The position numbers were made by a program, and so were the translations under genes. A DNA stretch of 58,669 nucleotides from an uncultured Bacteroidota bacterium (GTDB lineage Bacteria; Bacteroidota; Bacteroidia; Flavobacteriales; Flavobacteriaceae), in NCBI GenBank assembly GCA_903913315.1, contig CAIWKX010000068.1, positions 1-58,669 on the forward strand, given 5' to 3'. Shown here one piece after another: positions 27,143-34,769 of the stretch (position 1 is the first letter of the stretch; each line of letters begins with the position of its first letter). The notes beneath the pieces were generated by a model that was not told the DNA's origin, did no database searches, and was given only the letters and a program-made list of their open reading frames with translations.

Positions 27143-27838
27143 ATGTTGTCACTAGTTAAGAAATATAGAATATTCATCAGTTTTTTTGTGATTTTTTCAA
27201 TCATAACAATCACTGCTTTCTACATGGTCTTGAACCCAAGAAAATCTTTACCAGTGTATAATCCTAGTGATGTTAATCCAGAATTAGTGGATTCTACAGT
27301 ACAATATGTTGCACTTGACCACACCATAGCCGATTTTGCTTTTACCAATCAAAACGGAAGAATAATAACTCAAAAAGATTACGAAGGTAAAATTTATGTA
27401 GCCGATTTTTTCTTCACCACTTGTCAATCCATTTGTCCAAAAATGACCAACAATATGGTTTGGTTACAAAATCAAATTAAGAATAATCCTAAAGTGATGT
27501 TACTTTCACATAGTGTTACACCAGACATTGACAGCGTTCCTGTTTTGAAGAAATATGCGATTGAAAAAGGGGTGATTGACAGCAAATGGAACTTGGTTAC
27601 TGGAAACAAAAAAGACATTTATTACATAGCTAGAAAGTCTTATTTAGCAGTAAAAACTGGAAAACCTTCTGAAATGTATGATATGGTACATACAGAAAAC
27701 TTTGTTCTAGTGGATCCAAAAAGACGGGTTAGAGGCTTTTATGATGGGACCAATCTTGATGGCCCAACCAAACCTGGTATTAAGAATGTTAAACAACTTT
27801 TAGAAGATATTAATTTTCTTTGTCAAGAAAAAGAATAG
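27143..27838 (+). CDS. SCO family copper chaperone / thioredoxin-like protein
   Basis: 231 residues. An N-terminal membrane helix (about 8-28) anchors a thioredoxin-fold domain. The SCO motif CQSIC in FFTTCQSICPKM and the distal His in DMVHTENFVLVDP are the three copper ligands, used in assembling the CuA centre of cytochrome oxidase or in periplasmic thiol chemistry. No oxidase gene lies near. The start at 27143 is preferred over an upstream TTG that lies in the promoter. Confidence 0.92.
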   Translation: MLSLVKKYRIFISFFVIFSIITITAFYMVLNPRKSLPVYNPSDVNPELVDSTVQYVALDHTIADFAFTNQNGRIITQKDYEGKIYVADFFFTTCQSICPKMTNNMVWLQNQIKNNPKVMLLSHSVTPDIDSVPVLKKYAIEKGVIDSKWNLVTGNKKDIYYIARKSYLAVKTGKPSEMYDMVHTENFVLVDPKRRVRGFYDGTNLDGPTKPGIKNVKQLLEDINFLCQEKE

Positions 27839-27898
27839 CTTTATAATAAAATTATATTTGATAATCCTTTAACCAAGTTCAAAATAAAAACTTAAACT

Positions 27899-27910
27899 TG
27901 ATAATTATCA
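27899..27910 (+). promoter_or_regulatory. Fur-like palindrome upstream of feoA
   Basis: TGATAATTATCA is a perfect 12-bp palindrome built of the same TGATAAT words as Fur boxes, 22 bases before a -7 element TACTTTTG at 27933-27940. The feoA start is at 27967. Iron-dependent repression is inferred. Confidence 0.55.
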
Positions 27911-27932
27911 TCTTTTTTATATTTCAAATTGT

Positions 27933-27940
27933 TACTTTTG
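27933..27940 (+). promoter_or_regulatory. -7 promoter element for feoAB
   Basis: TACTTTTG fits TAnnTTTG exactly, 26 bases before the GTG start of feoA and just downstream of the Fur-like palindrome. Confidence 0.55.
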
Positions 27941-27966
27941 TATTTTAATTCAATCTAAATAAAGCC

Positions 27967-28203
27967 GTGCAAGTTACAATTGCTGATCTTAAAATAGGAC
28001 AAAAAGGAACGATTACCGATTTTAATATCGATGAGGTTCCTTTGAAATTACTCGAAATGGGTTGTTTACCAGGTAATTCCATTGAATTAATTCAAATTGC
28101 TCCCTTGGGTTGTCCACTATATTTTAATGTTAATGATTCGCATGTAGCAATTAGATTGGAAATGGCAAAAGAAATAAATGTGCTGATTGAAATTAATATT
28201 TAA
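27967..28203 (+). CDS. feoA: Ferrous iron transport protein FeoA
   Basis: 78-residue SH3-like protein that assists FeoB at the cytoplasmic side of the membrane. The pattern is typical: TIADLKIGQKGTITDFN, then LLEMGCLPGNSIELIQIAPLG, then GSP-like turn and IRLEMAKEINVLIE. The start is a GTG (27967), giving a normal FeoA N-terminus; I see no better ATG upstream. Its stop overlaps the feoB start by one base, so the two are coupled. Confidence 0.95.
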   Translation: MQVTIADLKIGQKGTITDFNIDEVPLKLLEMGCLPGNSIELIQIAPLGCPLYFNVNDSHVAIRLEMAKEINVLIEINI

Positions 28204-30299
28204 TGGCACAAGAACTCATCAAAGTAGCTTTAATTGGAAATCCAAACACGGGGAAAACTTCTGTTTTTAATCACCTCACAGGATTGCACCAACAAGTGGG
28301 AAACTATCCAGGAATTACTGTTGAGAAAAAAATTGGGGTTTGCAAACTTTCTGAAAAAGTTAAGGCTACTATCATTGATTTACCTGGAACATACAGTTTA
28401 AACGCAAGTTCTATTGATGAAAATGTAGTGATAGAATTACTTTTGAATAAAAAAGATGAGAATTTTCCAGATGTTGTAGTCGTAGTTACTGAAGTAGAAA
28501 ATTTGAAGCGAAACTTGCTCCTCTTTACTCAAATTAAAGATTTAGAATTACCAACCCTATTGGTAATCAATATGAGTGACCGAATGCAATTGAAAGGCAT
28601 CGAACTTGATATTCCACTTTTAGAAAAAGAATTAAAAACATCAATAGCTTTAATAAGTTCTAGAAAAAATATCGGAATTGAAAAATTAAAAGATTTAATT
28701 CTAAACTACAAACACCTTTCCACAGAACCTTGTTTAAATGCTTCTGTAATTGATTTGGAATATTTTGATAAATTACGCAGAACATTTCCTAATCAGTTAT
28801 TATACAAGCTTTGGTTGGTAATAACTCAAGACGTGAATTTTTTGAACTTGGATCGAAAAGAATTACAAAGTTCGTTTACCAAATCCCATGCAGATTTACG
28901 ACGATTACAACAAAAAGAGACCATAAAAAGATATCAATTTATTAATGACACATTAAAAATTGGACAAAAAATTGATTCTTCAAAAGCAACTGATATCCGT
29001 GCTAAACTAGATAGAATATTAACTCATAGAGTGTTGGGCTATTTGATCTTCTTTTGCGTTTTGTTTGGGATATTTCAATCGATATTTGAATGGTCAAAAA
29101 TTCCGATGGATTTTATAGATAGTTCATTTGCTAATTTGTCTTCTTATGCAAAAAGTCATCTTCCATCAGGTGAATTCACCAATTTAATTAGCGAAGGTAT
29201 GATACCAGGAATTGGTGGAATCTTGATATTTATCCCTCAAATTGTATTTCTTTTCCTATTCATTTCTGTTTTAGAAGAAAGTGGTTATATGAGTCGTGTG
29301 GTATTTTTAATGGACAAGATTATGAGGCGATTCGGACTTTCAGGAAAAAGCGTCGTTCCTTTAATTTCAGGAACAGCTTGTGCTATTCCAGCCATCATGG
29401 GCGCAAGAAACATAGAAAATTGGAAAGAACGATTAATTACCATTTTAGTCACCCCTTTCATTACTTGTTCTGCAAGATTACCGGTTTATGCAATTATTAT
29501 TGCGCTGATAATCCCAAATGAAAAATTATATGGGTTTATTAGTTTACAAGGGCTAACCCTAATGATTTTATATCTTTTAGGATTTGCAATGGCAATTTTA
29601 TCTGCATACATCTTGAATAAAATTCTTAAAATTAAATCGAAATCCTATTTTGTTGTGGAAATGCCAAGCTATAAGATTCCAATGTTTAAAAATGTTTCTA
29701 TTAATGTTATTGAAAAAACTAAATCATTTGTTTTTGGAGCTGGAAAAATCATTTTAGCGATTTCAATTATCCTTTGGTTTTTAGGTTCTCACGGACCAGG
29801 AAAAGATTTTAAAAATGCCCAACAAATAGTTATTGAAAAAGCTAGCAATGAATTAAACCCTGCAAATATTGATAACCAAGTAAGCGAATACAAGTTGGAA
29901 CATTCCTATATTGGAATCATAGGTAAATCCATTGAGCCGGTCATTAAGCCTTTGGGATATGATTGGAAAATTGGGATTGCAGTTGTAAGTTCATTCGCTG
30001 CTCGTGAAGTTTTTGTAGGAACATTGGCTACCATTTATAGCGTTGGAAGCCATAGTAATGAAGAAGCTACCATAAAAGAACAAATGAAAAATGAAGTTCG
30101 TGAAGATGGCAAACCAGTTTTTAACTTTGCGACAGGTATTTCATTATTATTGTTCTATGCTTTTGCTATGCAATGTGCTAGTACATTAGCTGTTGTAAAA
30201 AAAGAAACAAATTCATGGAAATGGCCGCTAATTCAACTGGTTTTTATGAGTGGATTTGCTTATTTGGTTGCGCTTATGGCTTTTCAATTTTTAAAATAA
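28203..30299 (+). CDS. feoB: Ferrous iron transporter FeoB
   Basis: 698 residues. The N-terminal GTPase domain shows G1 GNPNTGKTS (residues 12-20), G3 DLPGTYSL and a G4-like NMSD. The membrane part starts about residue 275 and carries the two FeoB Gate regions, with the Cys motif SGTACAIPAIMGARN and, in the second half, SSFAAREVFVGTL. Fe2+ uptake across the inner membrane is the established role. It lies between feoA and a short Cys-rich partner gene; the operon is probably under iron control through the palindrome at 27899. Confidence 0.97.
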   Translation: MAQELIKVALIGNPNTGKTSVFNHLTGLHQQVGNYPGITVEKKIGVCKLSEKVKATIIDLPGTYSLNASSIDENVVIELLLNKKDENFPDVVVVVTEVENLKRNLLLFTQIKDLELPTLLVINMSDRMQLKGIELDIPLLEKELKTSIALISSRKNIGIEKLKDLILNYKHLSTEPCLNASVIDLEYFDKLRRTFPNQLLYKLWLVITQDVNFLNLDRKELQSSFTKSHADLRRLQQKETIKRYQFINDTLKIGQKIDSSKATDIRAKLDRILTHRVLGYLIFFCVLFGIFQSIFEWSKIPMDFIDSSFANLSSYAKSHLPSGEFTNLISEGMIPGIGGILIFIPQIVFLFLFISVLEESGYMSRVVFLMDKIMRRFGLSGKSVVPLISGTACAIPAIMGARNIENWKERLITILVTPFITCSARLPVYAIIIALIIPNEKLYGFISLQGLTLMILYLLGFAMAILSAYILNKILKIKSKSYFVVEMPSYKIPMFKNVSINVIEKTKSFVFGAGKIILAISIILWFLGSHGPGKDFKNAQQIVIEKASNELNPANIDNQVSEYKLEHSYIGIIGKSIEPVIKPLGYDWKIGIAVVSSFAAREVFVGTLATIYSVGSHSNEEATIKEQMKNEVREDGKPVFNFATGISLLLFYAFAMQCASTLAVVKKETNSWKWPLIQLVFMSGFAYLVALMAFQFLK

Positions 30300-30305
30300 A
30301 TTTTT

Positions 30306-30425
30306 ATGCAACAAATACTTGTTTACTTCGCTTTAGGAATAGCCTTAGCTTATTTATATAATAAGTTTTTTGGCAAAAAGAAACCGAAAAAAAATTGCGG
30401 TGATGATGATTGTGGTTGTAACTAA
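30306..30425 (+). CDS. FeoB-associated Cys-rich membrane protein (39 residues)
   Basis: Short gene 6 bases after feoB. One membrane helix (ILVYFALGIALAYLYNKFF) is followed by a Lys-rich linker and the tail CGDDDCGCN with three cysteines. This is the layout of the FeoB-associated Cys-rich family often found after feoB in anaerobes and Bacteroidota. A role in Feo complex assembly or metal handling is inferred. Its stop overlaps the convergent gene at 30422 by four bases. Confidence 0.85.
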   Translation: MQQILVYFALGIALAYLYNKFFGKKKPKKNCGDDDCGCN

Positions 30426-30808
30426 TCAACAAAAACAATATTAATATACTGCTCTTTTGACTTTATTATTCGTCCTTGCTTTGGATAAGGAGCAACTCCA
30501 ATTCCTTTTATCTTTTTAGGAAAATATTTTTCAAACCATTTTATATTTTCAACTCTATTAGCCCCATTAAAAGTGATGTCTTTTTCTTCAACTAATTTCT
30601 TGTCTTTATAAACTTCAATCGTAGCCGAAACTTCTCCTGCCCAAATACAAGTTACATCCTCAGGACATCGTGAATCATCAAAAACATTTTTTAGTTTTAA
30701 ATAAAATCCATTTTTAGGGATGCGCTTATTTTGAGTAATTTTTATTGTTTTTTGAGCAAAAACGAAAACACTAAAAAACAAAATAGATAATGTAATACCC
30801 TTTTTCAT
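30422..30808 (-). CDS. Small exported protein with conserved DSRCPEDVTCIWAGE motif
   Basis: 128 residues with a signal peptide (MKKGITLSILFFSVFVFAQ). The central motif DSRCPEDVTCIWAGEVSATIEVY, with two cysteines that could form a disulfide, recurs in many small exported or lipoproteins of Bacteroidota with no known function. The rest is beta-rich. It starts two bases after the Nramp gene ends, on the same strand, so cotranscription with the metal transporter is likely. Confidence 0.75.
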   Translation of the reverse strand: MKKGITLSILFFSVFVFAQKTIKITQNKRIPKNGFYLKLKNVFDDSRCPEDVTCIWAGEVSATIEVYKDKKLVEEKDITFNGANRVENIKWFEKYFPKKIKGIGVAPYPKQGRIIKSKEQYINIVFVD

Positions 30809-30810
30809 TG

Positions 30811-32682
30811 CTAATTTTTTACAATAAATAAAGGTATCGAAATTTTATGGCGCAATTTATCAACCGTAGTGCCAAAGAGGATGTCTTTTACTCCCGTATG
30901 TCCATGGGTTCCCATAACTAAAATATCAAAATTTCCTTCATTTACAATTTTTGGTATCGCTTTGTTTGGTTTCCCAAATCCCAATTGAATGTCAACTTTA
31001 AATCCTTTCAGCATTAGCATTTCTTGATATTCTAACAATAAATTTTCGTCTATTGTCGTTTCATAATCATCTACTTTCCCTTCATAAAACATTGCGCCTA
31101 CAGTTTCTACAACATGGATTAAGGTGTACTTAGCTTCTTTCCCTCCCAATTCAAAAGCGCTATTAATAGCTTTCTCATCTGCATTTGAGAAATCAACCGC
31201 TATTGCGATTTTCCTTTTGTCATAAGATTCTGATTGTGAAAAATTCAATTCAAAATTATGGGGTAAGTGATTTTGTGTTTCGAATTTTGCTTTGGTTATA
31301 AACGGTTTAAATACGATATAAAGCAGTAATAGTAAAAACCCAATGGAGATTGGAACAACGGTTAACCACAAAACCATAGGATTAGCGGATGTTTCTATCC
31401 AACCTTTTATTTCATCGAAAACCAAGTTTGCATTCAAAGAAACTATTATTAAAGCAACCAACCAAGAGGTAATTTGAGTGGTTTTACTAACATGAAATCC
31501 TTTCATTTTTGTCTTATCACTCACAAAATGAATCAATGGAATAATGGCAAAACCAAGTTGCAAACTCAAAATCACTTGGCTGAAAACTAACATTTTTCCA
31601 GTTGCACTTTCTCCATAAACCAAAATAACAACTACTGCTGGAACAATGGCTATTAATCGCGTAATAATTCGTCTTACCCAGGGTTGTATTCTTAAATTCA
31701 AATAGCCTTCCATAATGATTTGTCCGGCTAAAGTCCCTGTAATAGTTGAACTTTGACCTGCTGCAATCAATGCAACAGCAAATAAAATGGGAGCCCATTT
31801 TGTACCTAACATTGGAGCTAAAAACTGATGTGCATCTTGAATTTCTGCAACTTCAAACATTCCATTTTTATAAAATGTTGCTGCCGCTAAAATCAAAATA
31901 GCAGCATTTACAAAAAATGCCAAATTCAAAGCAATAGTAGAATCAATAAAATTATATTTCAATGCTTGTTTAATTCCCTCTTTACTCCTATTGAATTTTC
32001 TAGTTTGAACCAAGGAAGAATGCAAATATAGATTATGGGGCATAACGGTTGCTCCAATAATTCCAATAGCAATATACAACGCTTCTTTATTTGGTAAACT
32101 TGGAATTAACCCTGAAATAACTTTTCCCATTTCTGGCTGGGCAAAAATCATTTCAAAAAAGAATGAAAACCCTATAATTGCTACTAATGCAATAATAAAT
32201 GCCTCCATTTTTCGAATGCCTTTATTGATTAAAAATAATAGTAAAAAAGTGTCTAAAACGGTAATCAAAACGCCATAAATCAATGGAATTCCAAACAATA
32301 AATTGATTCCGATAGCCATCCCAAGAACTTCCGCTAGATCACAAGCTGCAATGGCAATTTCAGCAAGAAAATAAAGGATATAATTAATAAATGGAGAATA
32401 GGTTTCACGAGAGGCTTGGGCTAAATCGCGTTGCGTTACAATTCCTAAACGAGCGCTTAAACTTTGCAATAGCAACGCCATCAAATTACTCATCAACAAA
32501 ACCCAAATCAAGGTATAACCAAACTGACTTCCACCAGCTAAATCGGTAGCCCAATTACCCGGATCCATATAACCAACACTTATCAAATAAGCGGGACCAA
32601 GAAAAGCCAAGATCTTTCTAAATCCTGTTTTCTTGCCTTCGGTGGCTATCGATTGATTTACTTCTTCAAGAGATTTTTCCAT
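30811..32682 (-). CDS. Nramp metal-ion transporter fused to a C-terminal UspA domain
   Basis: 623 residues. The N-terminal ~450 residues form an Nramp/MntH proton-coupled divalent metal transporter with the metal-binding signature DPGNWATD in helix 1 and MPHNLYLHSS in helix 6. After a linker, about 480-623 is a universal stress protein domain (KIAIAVDFSNADEKAIN ... GTHGHTGVKDILFGTT) that keeps the ATP-binding G-x2-G-x9-G pattern. The fusion may let nucleotide or stress signals act on uptake. The ATG at 32682 gives the standard start; the frame runs further upstream over the promoter. Mn2+ or Fe2+ as substrate is inferred. Confidence 0.93.
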   Translation of the reverse strand: MEKSLEEVNQSIATEGKKTGFRKILAFLGPAYLISVGYMDPGNWATDLAGGSQFGYTLIWVLLMSNLMALLLQSLSARLGIVTQRDLAQASRETYSPFINYILYFLAEIAIAACDLAEVLGMAIGINLLFGIPLIYGVLITVLDTFLLLFLINKGIRKMEAFIIALVAIIGFSFFFEMIFAQPEMGKVISGLIPSLPNKEALYIAIGIIGATVMPHNLYLHSSLVQTRKFNRSKEGIKQALKYNFIDSTIALNLAFFVNAAILILAAATFYKNGMFEVAEIQDAHQFLAPMLGTKWAPILFAVALIAAGQSSTITGTLAGQIIMEGYLNLRIQPWVRRIITRLIAIVPAVVVILVYGESATGKMLVFSQVILSLQLGFAIIPLIHFVSDKTKMKGFHVSKTTQITSWLVALIIVSLNANLVFDEIKGWIETSANPMVLWLTVVPISIGFLLLLLYIVFKPFITKAKFETQNHLPHNFELNFSQSESYDKRKIAIAVDFSNADEKAINSAFELGGKEAKYTLIHVVETVGAMFYEGKVDDYETTIDENLLLEYQEMLMLKGFKVDIQLGFGKPNKAIPKIVNEGNFDILVMGTHGHTGVKDILFGTTVDKLRHKISIPLFIVKN

Positions 32683-32700
32683 AACTCTAATTATCCTTGT

Positions 32701-32708
32701 CAAAAATA
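32701..32708 (-). promoter_or_regulatory. -7 promoter element for the Nramp gene
   Basis: On the minus strand TATTTTTG matches TAnnTTTG 18 bases before the ATG at 32682. Confidence 0.5.
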
Positions 32709-32750
32709 CAAATATTAAATTCTTTATAACATCATAACAAATCTTTATGA

Positions 32751-32765
32751 TTAGAATCATTCTAA
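32751..32765. promoter_or_regulatory. 7-1-7 palindrome between Nramp and bacilliredoxin genes
   Basis: TTAGAAT-C-ATTCTAA has two perfect 7-bp arms around one base, the geometry of Fur-family or DtxR/MntR-family metal-regulator boxes. It lies between divergent -7 elements at 32701 and 32782. Metal-dependent control of the Nramp gene is inferred. Confidence 0.6.
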
Positions 32766-32781
32766 AAACAAGGATTCTATT

Positions 32782-32789
32782 TATCTTTG
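32782..32789 (+). promoter_or_regulatory. -7 promoter element for the bacilliredoxin gene
   Basis: TATCTTTG matches TAnnTTTG; the start codon at 32842 is 52 bases downstream, allowing a ~45-base leader. The palindrome at 32751-32765 covers the region between -24 and -38. Confidence 0.5.
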
Positions 32790-32841
32790 CATAAGATTTT
32801 TAAATCTAAAAATTGATATCTAATATTTAAAATTAAAAAAT

Positions 32842-33252
32842 ATGTATCCAGAAGAAATGGTAAAACCGATGAGAACAGAACTTTCTGACGCTGGTTTTCA
32901 AGATTTATATAACGCATCGGAAGTAGAAAATGCTTTAAAAGCTGATGGAACTACTCTAGTGGTTATCAATTCGGTTTGTGGATGTGCTGCTAGAAATGCT
33001 CGTCCAGGAGCAAAAATGAGTTTAGAGGGAGAAAAAAAACCAGATCATTTAGTAACGGTTTTTGCTGGTGTTGACAAAGAAGCAGTTGATGCTGCCCGCC
33101 AACATATGTTTCCTTTTCCTCCATCGTCTCCAAGTATCGCATTGTTTAAAAATGGAGAATTGGTGCACATGTTAGAACGTCATCACATTGAAGGAAGACC
33201 TGCTGAAATGATTGCTGAAAACTTAAAAGATGCTTTCGCAGAATTCTGTTAA
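32842..33252 (+). CDS. Bacilliredoxin (BrxA/BrxB, YphP/YqiW family)
   Basis: 136 residues. The family active site CGC is present in [16 protein letters not shown] (about residues 52-54 of the thioredoxin fold), and the start [19 protein letters not shown] is the family N-terminus. In Bacillus such proteins remove bacillithiol from proteins; whether this organism makes bacillithiol cannot be seen here, though many Bacteroidota do. It shares a promoter region with the Nramp gene and ends at a clear terminator. Confidence 0.93.
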   Translation: MYPEEMVKPMRTELSDAGFQDLYNASEVENALKADGTTLVVINSVCGCAARNARPGAKMSLEGEKKPDHLVTVFAGVDKEAVDAARQHMFPFPPSSPSIALFKNGELVHMLERHHIEGRPAEMIAENLKDAFAEFC

Positions 33253-33273
33253 AACTTTTATTCTTAAAATTTC

Positions 33274-33310
33274 AACCCTGTTAGAGTTTAAAACTCTAAC
33301 AGGGTTTTTT
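33274..33310 (+). terminator. Rho-independent terminator after the bacilliredoxin gene
   Basis: Stem AACCCTGTTAGAGT (33274-33287) pairs with 33293-33306 and is followed by a T run to 33310. It lies 21 bases past the stop. Confidence 0.92.
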
Positions 33311-33410
33311 AATAAATTTATTTTACATTTGCACTCGAATTCTTCCATTTAGAATTCTGTAAAGATGCGATATATCGCGTCTCACATTCTAACCTTAAAC
33401 TGTTTATAGC

Positions 33411-34769
33411 ATGCAACTGTATAACACCTTAAGCGCAGAAGAAAGAGCACAATTAATAGATGAAGCCGGTAAACAACGACTTACATTGTCTTTCTATGCG
33501 TATGCCAAAATTGAAGATCCAAAAAAATTTCGTGACGATTTATTTATAGCTTGGAACAAACTCGATGCTCTTGGTCGAACCTACGTTGCCAAAGAAGGAA
33601 TCAATGCACAAATGTCGGTGCCAGCCGAGAATTTTGAGGCTTTTCGAGAAACTTTAGATGCTTATGATTTCATGAAAAACATTCGCTTGAATGTAGCTGT
33701 GGAACATGATGATCACTCCTTTTTAAAACTTACTGTAAAAGTTCGTGACAAAATTGTTGCCGACGGATTAAGCGACGAAACTTTTGACGTTACTAATATT
33801 GGTGTCCATTTGAAAGCAGCAGCATTCAATCAGATTTTAGAAGACCCAAATACTATTGTTGTTGATTTTAGAAACCATTACGAAAGTGAAATTGGGCATT
33901 TCAAGGGAGCTATTACGCCTGATGTGGAAACTTTTAGGGAATCTTTGCCAATTATCAATGAGCAATTGAAAGATTTTAAGGAAGATAAAAATCTAGTGAT
34001 GTATTGCACCGGTGGTATCCGTTGCGAAAAAGCTTCAGCCTATTTTAAACATCAAGGATTTAAAAACGTTTTCCAATTGGAAGGCGGTATTATAAATTAT
34101 GCCAAACAAATCAAAGAAGAAAATTTAGAAAGTAAATTCATAGGAAAGAACTTTGTTTTCGACCATAGATTAGGAGAACGAATTACCGACGATATCGTTT
34201 CGCAATGCCATCAATGTGGAAAACCTTGCGATAATCACACCAATTGTTTGAATGATGGTTGTCATTTGTTATTTATTCAATGTGATGATTGTAAAGCCGC
34301 AATGGAAAATTGTTGTTCTACCGAATGTTTAGAAATAACCCATTTACCATTGGATGAACAAGTAAAGTTGAGAAGTGGCAAACAAGTTGGAAATAAAGTT
34401 TTTAGAAAAGGAAAGTCAGAGAATCTAAAGTTCAAACATTCTGGTGACTTGTCAGATACCTCTTTGGCGACAGCTAAAAATTCTACTGCTATTCGTCAGA
34501 AAATAAAAATAAAAAAAGTACTTCTTGGCAAAGTAGAACATTATTATGTAAAAGCACAAGTTGGACTTTTCATCATTGAAAATCAAGAATTGAATGTAGG
34601 TGATACCCTTCTAATTTCAGGACCAACAACAGGTAATCAAAAATTAGTTTTAGAAAAAATGTTGGTGAACGGAAGTGAAAATTCAATAGCAAAAATAGGA
34701 GATAAAGTTACTTTTGAAGTGCCTTTCCGAGTTCGATTATCTGATAAATTATTTAAAATTATAAGTTAA
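33411..34769 (+). CDS. trhO: tRNA uridine(34) hydroxylase TrhO (YceA rhodanese) with C-terminal extra domain
   Basis: 452 residues. About 1-330 is the TrhO core: an N-terminal ferredoxin-like domain (FYAYAKIEDPKKFRDDLF), a rhodanese domain with the active Cys in MYCTGGIRCEKASAYF, and a Cys-rich metal-binding segment (CHQCGKPCDNHTNC, CDDCK, CC). TrhO installs 5-hydroxyuridine at tRNA wobble position 34 using O2. The last ~95 residues are extra: KIKIKKVLLGKVEHYYVKAQ ... ISGPTTGNQKLVLEK ... PFRVRLSDKLFKIIS. This segment is clearly related to the C-terminus of the next gene product. The stop overlaps the next start by one base. Confidence 0.93.
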   Translation: MQLYNTLSAEERAQLIDEAGKQRLTLSFYAYAKIEDPKKFRDDLFIAWNKLDALGRTYVAKEGINAQMSVPAENFEAFRETLDAYDFMKNIRLNVAVEHDDHSFLKLTVKVRDKIVADGLSDETFDVTNIGVHLKAAAFNQILEDPNTIVVDFRNHYESEIGHFKGAITPDVETFRESLPIINEQLKDFKEDKNLVMYCTGGIRCEKASAYFKHQGFKNVFQLEGGIINYAKQIKEENLESKFIGKNFVFDHRLGERITDDIVSQCHQCGKPCDNHTNCLNDGCHLLFIQCDDCKAAMENCCSTECLEITHLPLDEQVKLRSGKQVGNKVFRKGKSENLKFKHSGDLSDTSLATAKNSTAIRQKIKIKKVLLGKVEHYYVKAQVGLFIIENQELNVGDTLLISGPTTGNQKLVLEKMLVNGSENSIAKIGDKVTFEVPFRVRLSDKLFKIIS

